Shown here one piece after another: positions 53,081 to 64,000 of a DNA stretch of 64,000 nucleotides. This DNA comes from Brachynemurus nebulosus (Eukaryota > Arthropoda > Insecta > Neuroptera > Myrmeleontidae): positions 7,917,044 through 7,981,043 of the forward strand of contig JAPWDM010000016.1 of the NCBI GenBank assembly GCA_035578155.1, read 5' to 3'. Position 1 is the first letter of the stretch, and each line of letters opens with the position of its first letter. The notes under the pieces are model-generated. The model was not told the DNA's origin, made no database searches, and was given only the letters and a program-made list of their open reading frames with translations. The position numbers and the translations under genes were made by a program.

Positions 53081-53641
53081 ATGCCTGTAATTATCTTTTA
53101 AAACAATTGTGTACATTCTAACATGATTCTAACTTATCTATACGCCATTGTGAATTTTTAAACAGTTAAATTAAGTATATGACGTATATATTTATATGTT
53201 GTTTCAAATCTAAATGTCTGACGTTTTTATTTCAATTTCGAAGTTTTAATTCATTATTAATTATTTTTCAATTGATTTTACGTTCTGAAATAAATAAAAT
53301 ATTAAAGTGAAATTATAAAAACGGTTAGTTAAGTGTTTTAAACCCAAAAATTAATTAAAAATGTTTATAAAATAGATATGTAATATATAATTCTCAAAAT
53401 GGGGTACCCAACCTTAAAACTTGGATCCCAAGAGGGAACGCTTCTAGAAATAATATTTAACGCATATAAAATATAATTTAGCTATCCTAATCTCTTAATT
53501 GGACTAATAACAATTATTTGTATACTTTTATTATGCTAATAACTTTAAAAATTCGGTGAAAAATGTTACAATTTATAACTCATGTGTTTTGAAAAATGAT
53601 CATCCATCATATTAAAAATTCACGAATTCAACAAAAATTGT

Positions 53642-53643
<2 letters not shown>

Positions 53644-53728
<85 letters not shown>
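53644..53728. repeat. (TA)n microsatellite, about 85 bp
   Basis: Same position as 22623-22702 in the sister element. Confidence 0.95.
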
Positions 53729-53730
<2 letters not shown>

Positions 53731-53933
53731 CTTAAATTAAGTGAGGAGGCATTAAATCTGAGGTGAATTTAAATTGGAAAATAATCATTCTATTAATAAT
53801 AATTTTTTCTATCAGAGGTTTCTTTCAGAAATAACTTCATTAATATATAAATGTCAAAACTGTTCGGACTTATAACCCCATTCGACAATCGGGTCTTTTA
53901 CCCTAGATGTCAAGAACATAAAAAAAAATTTCG

Positions 53934-54140
53934 CAATACATTCAATATATCGCTACCTCTCTGTTTTAATCTCGTATATTAAAAACTACAGGACACACAA
54001 AAACATAATAAATACTATATATAATATTATAAATACTATATATATTTAACTATATAATATATTTATTATGTTTTTGTGTGTCTTGTAGTTTTTAATATAC
54101 GAGATTAAAACAGTAAGGTAGCGATATACTGAATGTATTG
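53934..54140. mobile_element. 207-bp fold-back element
   Basis: Arms of about 85 bp (caatacattcaatatatcgc, ttttaatctcgtatattaaa, aacataataaatac) are near-perfect reverse complements around a short AT loop. No target duplication is identified. Confidence 0.85.
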
Positions 54141-54181
54141 GGAAAATTATTTTTTCATGTTTGACTTGCTTTTACGCTTAA

Positions 54182-55055
54182 GGGGGGTAAGGTTTTAAAA
54201 GCAAAAAAAGGCATATTTTCATGATTTTTTTTTGGAGATACGAATAACGTTGGCTTATTTATTTCATATACACGTTATAGTATAACATCTGAAGTATCTT
54301 TGAAAAAATTATCAATTACAAATATCGATAAATAAGTCCGTGACAGCGAATTTCCGGAGACGCCTCGACAAAAGGTTGTTTTGCGGTGAACATCATAACT
54401 TGGTACCGGATCATCCGAGACAAAAAAATCGAAATCCGTTTAAAAGGCGATATGTTTCCCTAGGGAGTCAGGAAAAGTTTTTTGTATTTTTTCGATTTTT
54501 TTATTTTTGGCAGCATTTTGAAGTGAAAAACGCAATTTTTGCTAAAAATTTCGGTTAATTTGTTATTATAAACTGGAAAAAAATAGCGAAAAAAAAACTC
54601 GACCTGACTACCTGTTGATTTATGTGTAGAAACAGTGTACAAAATTTCAACAAAATTGGTGAAGTAGATTTTGAGTTATGATGTTCACGAACTTCAAAAA
54701 TGTTGTTTGCGAGAAAATGGACTTAAAGTTTTTTAAACTCAAAAATCCAAAACTAAGCATCATTAAAATGATATAATTTTTTATATTTACGCGGGTAATT
54801 ATAGTAAGTATTTATTTTGTATAAGATTTGTAAGTATAAAATTAAAATAAATTTTATACTTACCAGGTAGGCGCGCAGCTACCAGGCAGGTATAAAAATC
54901 GAGCAAGAGGGCCGGTCGTTTGAAACGCTGTATCTTCATTAGTTTTGCTCGGATTTACTTGAAATTTTGACACAACACGCTCGACATGTTGTACATTCAG
55001 AAAAAAAATTTAAAAAAAAAATGCAAAAAAAAAGTTTAAAAACCTTACCTCCCCC
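54182..55055. mobile_element. 874-bp element flanked by TTAA
   Basis: Ends GGGGGGTAAGGTTTTAAAA and inverse GGGGGAGGTAAGGTTTTTAAA are flanked by TTAA at 54178-54181 and 55056-55059. TTAA is the piggyBac target, but the ends are not the canonical CCYT type, so the superfamily is open (a TA target is also possible). The interior has no clear coding frame; caaaattggtgaagtag and catcataact words repeat inverted in places. Confidence 0.7.
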
Positions 55056-55059
55056 TTAA

Positions 55060-55975
55060 ACGACTTAACCAGTCAACTTGAAACTTTGCACAGACATATA
55101 GGAGACGGAGATGGTTATAGGCCATGTTTTAACCCGGCAAAATATTTCATTACCGAGGGAAAATCTATGACAATTATGACAGTTGACAATTAAAAAGCGA
55201 ATTATTGGTTTCAAACTTCGAATATTTTTAACAAAGGGGTTGGAAAAGAACATAGGCGACTTTTTACCCTGGGATAACATCTCATTCCCGTGGGAAATCT
55301 CATTTCTGTGGAAAAATATATTTTAAATGAAACAAAAAAGATTTTTAGAATATGCTCGAACTCTGTTTATTAGCAGATAGAACGATATACAGCGATAAAC
55401 ATTGGTTTTTTCACCGAGAAAGTATCTAATTCCCGAGGGAAAATGTATTGAAAATGAAACAGTTAAATAATGACAACTGACTGTTAGAAGAAAAGGACTA
55501 CGCTCTACTCCGAGAAAATATCTGAATCCTGTGAGAAGGCTTATTTCGGTCGGAAAATTTATTTAAAACGGTAAAAAAAGGATCACTAACTTCATTTGAA
55601 TTTTGCATATAGTTAAAACAATGTTATAGTCTACTTTTTACTTGGAGAAGACATTTTATTTCTGTGGGAAAACGAAAGTAGGTACATTTTATACGTTTGA
55701 ACTAGATGTCATAACTTCAAAAGCCACGAGTGGAAGGGCTGAGCGGGTTCCAAGACACAATACGTCGTCAAAAATATGGGTACACCTTGAGCCAAGGTGT
55801 GTCCATACTTTTGACGTGGTAGTGTACTTAATGTTGTGGTACACTGTCGTGTCAAAAGTAGGGGCACCTCTTGGGTCAAGATGTGCCCAAAAGATTGGGA
55901 CGTAGTGTGTGCTAAAACCCGCTTAGTCCGCTACTACCAAGCAGGTGAAACCGCGGGTAAATGCTAGTACTTAGA
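55060..55975 (-). repeat. Dispersed repeat with subrepeats, ending CCGCGGGTAAATGCTAGTA
   Basis: Subrepeats with attcccgagggaaaatntat and agtatctaattcc words occur at about 55140, 55260, 55420 and 55520. 55750-55900 has tandem cacctt/aaggtg-containing units (gggtacaccttgagccaagg, ggggcacctcttgggtcaag). It terminates in the reverse complement of the ctagc...acccgcggttt motif seen at 37446. Likely a retroposed repeat; no gene. Confidence 0.5.
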
Positions 55976-55977
55976 AA

Positions 55978-56265
55978 AATTTCAAAATAATTTTTTCACA
56001 AATACTTAGGAACTATTTAAAATTTTTATGATTTTTAAATAAATTCATAGATTGCTGTATACAGTAGTATAAAATTCATATTTTACGGTTTTTCGTAAAT
56101 TTCGACGGTTAGACAAAAAATTTTGCAAAACCCTTTCTTAGCGAGCGCCTACGACCCAATGGGGACTTACGTGCCAAATTTCAAGTTTGTAGGTATTATA
56201 GTTCTGGAGATTTTTTGATAGATGAGGGAGTGAGTGAATGAGTGGAAATACGAAATACGAAATAT
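55978..56265 (+). repeat. LINE-type 3' tail, second copy
   Basis: Homologous to 43760-44005 (tagattgctgtatacagta, ttttacggtttttcgtaaat, gcgagcgcctacgac). It ends in short tandem gtgagtgaatgagtgg and acgaaat words just before the Jockey 3' end. Confidence 0.65.
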
Positions 56266-56349
56266 ATATTTTTTAAAATCGATACAATATTTTACAAAGT
56301 TTTTATCTAATTACAATACTTGACTCAATTCTACGTACCTACAACTACT

Positions 56350-56515
56350 ACTTGTCTATGAGACGACGATCTCTAATAGCAGGACGAAGGGAAGAGGAGA
56401 ATTGACACGAATTGTTATGCTAAAAAGAGACCGACGGAATACATATTATGCTAAAAAGAGACAGATCACAATGAAGGCAACGAAGGCGTCAGAGATCATC
56501 GTCTCATAGACAAGT
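56350..56515 (-). other. Inverted 25-bp pair in Jockey 3' UTR
   Basis: acttgtctatgagacgacga (56350 on) and its reverse complement with one mismatch (ending 56515) can pair across about 115 nt, which includes two copies of atgctaaaaagagac. It could be an RNA structure for RT recognition or a chance duplication. Confidence 0.6.
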
Positions 56516-56738
56516 TATAGTGCTTAACCCTAACCTAACATGTACAATTCTAAATAATACAATACATGAAAAAACTTAATTATTAGTGAATCGATACAAA
56601 GGAAAATTGTCAGAAAACCTTTAAACATGTAAAAATAAAAATAATAAAACTTAACCTAAAAACACTTACGCACACACTTTCTCTTCATTTACTCCGTCCA
56701 CACTTACACATTTGACCGCTCCCCGGGGTCGAGGACAG

Positions 56739-58357
56739 TCACGGTGGCGAAATATCCTTCTTGCTCCGTTTGGATAGTGTCTTTGAAGGCAGGAACATGC
56801 CAGCAATCCGGTCGTTGGGATGAAGACGGGACCTGGCTAGGTGGTGTGATGTTAGTGATAGGATATGGTCAATAATAGGTTCGACGCTTGTTTCTTGATG
56901 TAGTTGACGTACTGGGGTACGTCGCGGGGCGTTCAGGATAAGACGAACTATCCTGTTCTGGGACAGTTGCAACTTGGCAATGTTATCAGATGAAACAGTG
57001 CGGCGTATGTGATGATAGGCCGGATGCACGTCTTGTACAGCTGTATCTTCTTCGCCGTCGGGATGACATTGGAAATGAGTAGGAGCTGCAGTCGGGCAGC
57101 AGCACATTTGCCGGCGATTCGTCGTCGTGTTACAACTGTCTTGAACGTGAGTTTGCGGTCGAGGTACAGACCGAGATACTTGATGACGGGGGACGTGGTG
57201 ATTCGGGAGTCACTGCATCGAAGCTGGGAACGTGGAAGCAGCTTTGTTGAGTTGACTTTGATGCGGTTCTCCTGGAAGTAGTCCTGGGGTGGTGAGCGCC
57301 TTTTCTATCCGCCTCTCAGCAGTCGACTGGTTCGCTCTACTTGATGAGGTGAAAACAACAATATCATCAGTGCACAAGGCGATGTGGACGTCGAGTGGCA
57401 TCTTGGTAATCTCGCTGATGTATAAGCTGAACAAGACTGGTGCAAGGATCGAACCTTGGGGCACGCCTGCTGGTATGTGAAGGACGCTGGACGCTGGACC
57501 GCTTTCAACGTAAACGCTCTGGTTGGTGAGGTAGTCCTGAATGATTTTAGTGATGTATAGTGGTGCATCACGGGAATGCAGCTTGGCGATGAGATTGGCG
57601 TGCCATACATTGTTGAAAGCTTTCTCGATATCCAGAGATACCAGCGTCGTGTCCAGCTTCTTGCGTAGCCCGCGGGTGATGTGGTCGGTAATCCTACCGA
57701 GCTGGTGAGTCATCGAGTGGCCGGATCTGAAACCAAATCGATCATTTGGATTTAGTTTGTGTTCTTCTATGTGTGACAGAAGGCGTATATGGATGAATTT
57801 TTCAAGGAGTTTGCTGATCCAGGGAAGCTGGTTGATAGGTTGGTAGCTGGTGGGGAGGTTGGGTGGTTTTCCCGGTTTGGGAAGAGGAACAACTTTTGCC
57901 ACTTTACATTGTTGCGGAAAGTAGCTGAGCTATAAACAACTGTTGAAGAGGTGTTTCATCTGAAGAAGAGTTTTCTTCAGCAGCTTTTTCAGGTGCCGGT
58001 TAGAGATGGTGTCTGCACCGGGCGCCTTACAATTCCTTGCTTTGCTTTTTTAATGTGTTTACTGATCTCCCCCACAGTTGTGGGTTTGATAGTAATCGGC
58101 AGGACAGACGCATTCCCAACTTCGGCTGCTGCTCGTGCAATACCTGCGCTTTCACGTGGATGTGGCAGTTGCTCTCCGCTGCGGTGCGCCTCCTGGAATG
58201 ATTCCGCAATTAATTGGATTTTCTCCGAAGAATCTGTAACTAACAAATTGTCTTTGTTTAGAGCTGGTATTGTCGCGTCACGTGGTTTGAACGAGCGAAT
58301 TTGCTTCCAAAAGTCCTGGTTGGAGTCAATCCGCTGTTCAACGTAGTCCTTAAATAG
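56739..58357 (-). pseudogene. Jockey-clade ORF2: reverse transcriptase and C-terminal part
   Basis: Follows the endonuclease region after a stop near 58358. 57989-58357 has a pre-RT linker. 57210-57902 has the RT core: VVPLPKPGKPPNLPTSYQPI, FGFRSGHSMTHQL, VSLDIEKAFNNVWH (motif A with its first Asp kept), IPAGVPQGSILAPVLFSLYI (motif B). Motif C reads ALCTDDIVVF, where YADD is expected, so Tyr-Ala is replaced by Cys-Thr. After a frameshift at about 57210, 56739-57107 gives the C-terminal region (QLSQNRIVRLILNAPR, ETSVEPIIDHI). The enzyme would copy element RNA at a nicked target, but this copy is broken. Confidence 0.9.
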
Positions 58358-59419
58358 TCATCCGCGTTCGTCGTGTATTTTGTCACGTATCTGTCTGGTT
58401 AAGTCCGTCTGTAAGTCTTTGGAATGTATCAGTCTTGTCCAATGGTACAGTCGTCTTTGTCCGTTCCGTTCCCGAATTAGTTCAAAGATTTCGGGATTCG
58501 GGTTATAGGTGTAAGCGCTGAGGACACGTTTGGTCGCGATACAATGCTTACTAGCTTCGCTAATTTCGTGCTGCAGCTCGTCCAGGAGAGTGTCGACATC
58601 ACGAGTGGTTTTAATGTCCTTCCGAACATTAATGCCCTCGTTTATCATAGTCCTAAATTTACTCCAATCCGCATTAGCAAAATCCTGCACCGTTATGGGT
58701 TTAGGTTTTTCCACACGAAAACAGAAGTCCGTAATGACAGGTACATGGTCGGACTCAGGTCCTTGGATGGTGTAGGTATGACTGGAACGGGCATTCATGT
58801 TTTTGGTGATGGGTAGATCGATGGTGTTGCAAAGGAGTCTTTCTGCTCGCGGGTAGTGTGTGGGACAGTCCGGGAACAGTAGTTCAGTCCTAGTCTCTTC
58901 AAGAAGCCGCATTAATATCCTCCCTTTGGTGTTGATGTCAGTCGTTGCCTTATTCCACGCTGGGTGGAACGCGTTCAAGTTGCCAGTCAGTAGTGTGTGA
59001 GATCTGCGGTCAAGGAGCTTCTCGAAGTCGCCCGCATCCATTTGGCCGGGTGTGTAGGCGGCGGTGACGATGAATGTTGGGATCGTCTCGATCAGCACGC
59101 TGACATGTTCGGTCTGGATTTGAAGGTCGGGCATTGCACTATGCTTGACACCCTTTCGGATGAGAAGTGCTACCCCTCCTCCTTTACGGTCTTTCCTGTC
59201 TCTACGGTGTAATTTGTAGCCTGGAACAGAAAAGTGTTTATGAGGTTTGAGCCAGGTCTCGGTGATGGCTGCAACATCAACAATGTGGGTGTGTAGTAGA
59301 GCGAGAAGTTCTTCTTTATTCATCAAAAGATCACGGCCGATGTTGAAGTTGAGGAGGCGAAACCGCTTAATTGAAACGGCTGGCCCACTCATAGACGGCA
59401 AAGGCAGTTTGGAAGCCAT
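58358..59419 (-). pseudogene. Jockey-clade ORF2: apurinic-like endonuclease domain
   Basis: A 353-codon frame with the EEP endonuclease order: FRLLNFNIGRDL, VAAITETWLKPH (the metal-binding Glu kept), RKGGGVALLIRKGV, LLTGNLNAFHPAWN, then PESDHVPVITDF (the SDH motif kept). The expected GDxNA motif reads GNLNA, an Asp-to-Asn change at a catalytic position. The domain would nick target DNA to prime reverse transcription. The frame ends at HDERG and the following sequence needs readthrough. The ORF2 start ATG at 59419 is 80 bp after the ORF1 stop. Confidence 0.9.
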
Positions 59420-59498
59420 CGAAACAGCTGCGTAATTTACTGTTCAACTCGCGAACAGTGAATCATGGTTTTTATGTCACAAAGCTGATTCAGTTGAT

Positions 59499-61150
<1,652 letters not shown>

Positions 61151-61226
<76 letters not shown>

Positions 61227-61227
61227 A

Positions 61228-61318
<91 letters not shown>

Positions 61319-61319
61319 A

Positions 61320-61393
<74 letters not shown>
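61151..61393. repeat. (TA)n microsatellite, about 243 bp
   Basis: The longest tract in the window. Several aagtata and cata/gtata interruptions at intervals (about 61208, 61227, 61270, 61305, 61318) suggest higher-order duplication of interrupted blocks. Confidence 0.95.
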
Positions 61394-61400
<7 letters not shown>

Positions 61401-64000
61401 TTTACACCCTCCGTAACTGTGGAACTGTGCATTTTAGCAAGATTATACACAGGACCATTTTTGTGCGCAATTTAATGTAGATTATTTTTGTATATGACAC
61501 TTTTTACGCTAAACCTCATAGTTTCCAAAATATTTTAAGAAAACTGATGAAGTCTGTTAATTTGCCAATTCTACCCCTCTCCCCCCAAAACCCGACGCTC
61601 AAAATGGTTTAACTTTTTAGTAAACAATATGTGCACTGTATAGAATAATTTGGAGTTGGAGTGAAACTGTTACTTTAGATGTTGAGGTTAGGCCGTTTTT
61701 TTGAATAACTGCACCGTACTACATCTAGCAAAAAACCAAAAACCAAAAAAAAAGCACATAGAAGGTTTGGCAAGTGTAACGACGATATATTGTGTACCCA
61801 CCTTAGGCAAAGTAATAAAAAAAATTAACGTTATATCTCTTTATTATACTAATTTTTTTAAATTTTTTAAATTAAATAAATTTTTTTTGGCACTTACGCG
61901 TTAGCGAACCCCACCATTTTCTGTTCAATAATATGTCTCTCAATACTCTATAATGCCGAGTACACACTGAGACGAACATTGTTAGCTAACATGAATGTTA
62001 GCTAACTTTTGTTAGCGAACAATACTCGTGAACATTTGTTAATTAACAAAGTTAGCTAACATGAATTTATACACTGAAATTTTAATATTTTTAGAACATT
62101 TGTTATTTTATTATTATTACATATTTTTATTCATTATTGATATAAAAAAAAAATCAAGTAGTGATGATGACGTTATGGTATATAAGTGTGATTTTGGATT
62201 GTACATGTCAATCGGGCGCTAAACCGAACGAGAAAGGGTTAAATTTTTTAAAAACGGACGGGAACATAGAATTTTTACGGGATTGGGACGGACACTAAAG
62301 ATAATATAACCGCGGGACTTCGGAGATCGAAGCAAAAACCGAATTCCTTTGGGACTTGGATTAAAACTGATAAATTGCGTGGAAGTGGGACTAATCGGGA
62401 TTTGACGATTTTTCTCTGCATTGAGTGCGGGGTGAATGACAAATCAACTTCGGGAGTAGGTGGGAACAAGATATAAAAATTCTCAGCGGTATCTCTATTT
62501 TGGATATAAGAAGATATAAGAAGAAATAAAAGCGTCAAGGGTGGATAAAAAGTATTTCGAAATAATGTTGTATCCTTTAGAATTACTGAATAATTTGTAA
62601 ATTCAAGATGCAAGAAAATTCAAAAACTTCTATAGAATGTCTAAAACAGATTTTTAATTGTTCATTAAACCGCAAATCATCAAAAAATAAAAAAAAAATA
62701 AACTCCTAATAAAAATTATAGCAAATAAAAATTATATAAATACTCGTATATAAAAAATAGAAAAAAAAAACTACAAAACTCAAATACAAAACAAATATTT
62801 TGTTTCATTAAAAAATATTAGCTAACATTCAAACTCTCTAAAGTTTACTGCTCGTCAATGGGAAACATAATAACACGCTAAATAACGAATAACGAATAAA
62901 GATTTTAGTTGATAGAACATAATAATATTTAAATAAAAATGCATGCCATGTTCGGTACTATATATATTACTTATTATTCTAAAATGAAATATCTTCCCTG
63001 TTTCTAAAATAGTATAATTACATACGTTCATAACTACGATAAATTAGTTTAAATTTATAAAAGCGCAGCGTTACCTCCCGTTTGTCTTTTTTTATTAATA
63101 AAACAAAATAGACATTGATTTCTCTTTTGTTAGAGTTTCTTCCTTTGTAAGACATTAAGCTAAACTTTACTAGCTCATACACCACGTCTTACGACGTCAA
63201 CAATTTCATGCTAAGTATATTAGCTGTCAAAATTGTATACCAGTTGGTCATTTGGTCATAATTCGTCATGGCCTGTCATCGTTTTAACAAAAGAAGATAA
63301 ACAGCCGATAAAGCTAGACGTTTGTCTAAACTTATTTGTCGTAGTTACGAACGTATGTAATTATATTACAGAAAAAATCCACTTTCTGCACACTCCAAAA
63401 AGAGCAACAAAGAGAGGCGAGCTACATATTACGTAAACATGTACACTATTTTCTTAAGTATGTGCGTATGTTCAGATCATTTACTTGCCATAAGCGGTTC
63501 ATGTATCTTCAAGTTAGTTATATGTACATGTAATTTACCTACATATTCTTATAACTACAACAGGTTTTAACCGGACTGTTGTTATTACTATACGTTGTTA
63601 AAGTATTTTGTCGCAATTTATTAAGTTAATGCTTATTATTATTAAAACAATATAACATTTAAGACGTATTATTGTTATTATTATTATTATCTTTATTTAA
63701 ATTATCTTTATTTAATTTATTTTCTAAAATTTATAATTTTTGTTGAGTAAAATGTAATTTTATGTAGTAAGTATGCTGAGATAATTTTATTGATTTCATT
63801 TAAATATTCAGATTCATAGTAAAATTAACCTTGAAAATTATTTTTTTTTATAACAAGTTAAAACATATTTTTTATAACAAGTCAAAATATATTTTTTAGA
63901 CCGTCACAGGAACTCCAAGAACTGCAACTCAGAGGGGAAGGGAACATTTTGTTACACTTCTTTGAGTTCTACTGTGTTTTAGAAATAAGGCATATACTTT
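61394..64000. other. Intergenic sequence with a palindromic cluster at 61985-62065
   Basis: No gene is recognised. At 61985-62065 gttagctaacatgaatgtta and related gttagct/agctaac words form overlapping palindromes, probably a small MITE core. 62230-62420 has many gggac/gggatt words in an AT-rich setting. The remainder is AT-rich low-complexity sequence. Confidence 0.5.

Larger units (their letters stand above)
51551..53903. mobile_element. TA-flanked transposon, second copy (2353 bp, with nested insertion)
   Basis: Ends GGGTAAGAGACCCGATGACC and inverse GGGTAAAAGACCCGATTGTC, flanked by TA. It shares aaccaagtttttttaatcca, atgtttttaagaaaatataa and tgaaaaatgttacaatttat with 21482-22877, including the internal (TA)n position. 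It is interrupted at 52061-53080. There is no transposase. Confidence 0.8.

Noticed and set aside
62230..62613. 112-codon minus frame at 62275-62613
   Set aside because: Low-complexity hydrophobic translation without domain features; the G-rich words on the plus strand look repetitive.

Overview
The window looks like a gene-poor, repeat-dominated stretch of an AT-rich arthropod genome, most probably an insect. The evidence is the set of broken transposable elements (R1-clade and Jockey-clade non-LTR retrotransposons, a mariner, a piggyBac and a Gypsy-like LTR element), arrays built on TAACC/GGTTA motifs, at least 17 long (TA)n tracts, and no intact multi-exon host gene, rRNA or tRNA that I could recognise. 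I cannot name the order or species.

Layout. 1-800: end of a (TA)n-containing repeat, then a TAACC minisatellite block. 789-3950: degenerate R1-clade LINE on the minus strand. 3990-7150: a 103-bp tandem array, dispersed repeats and a short hairpin. 7330-10985 (minus): an unidentified acidic, Lys/Glu-rich coding remnant split by a 2.75-kb insertion (7579-10330) that carries a 120-bp satellite and two (TA)n arrays. 11940-14560: the TAACC block again, inverted, then a composite repeat. 14566-17915: piggyBac and mariner remnants. 18143-25718: inverted-repeat elements and a long non-coding repeat, itself interrupted by a TA-flanked transposon. 25719-28250: repeat fragment, broken Gypsy-like gag/protease, possible leader/LTR. 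28320-44033: several dispersed families (microsatellite-bearing elements, LINE 3' tails, a hAT-like MITE, fold-back elements). 44813-55975: large inverted repeats and nested terminal-inverted-repeat elements. 56270-60633 (minus): a GC-richer Jockey-clade LINE abutting a (TA)n tract. 60634-64000: (TA)n tracts and AT-rich sequence without recognisable genes.

No coding element is intact: each shows stops, frameshifts, deletions or altered catalytic residues. The most informative structure is a superfamily of non-autonomous elements with a 5' end reading TACCCCTGTCGCAGC, inverted subterminal copies of TAGCGAATTTCC, internal satellite and/or (TA)n sequence, and a 3' end in a hairpin followed by (A)TTCGCTAA. 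In six copies the (TA)n array lies about 119-131 bp from the 3' end. This resembles Helentron-associated (HINE/DINE-like) elements. One copy interrupts a reading frame that rejoins exactly in frame when the element is removed. Other nested insertions also leave recognisable empty sites or target duplications.
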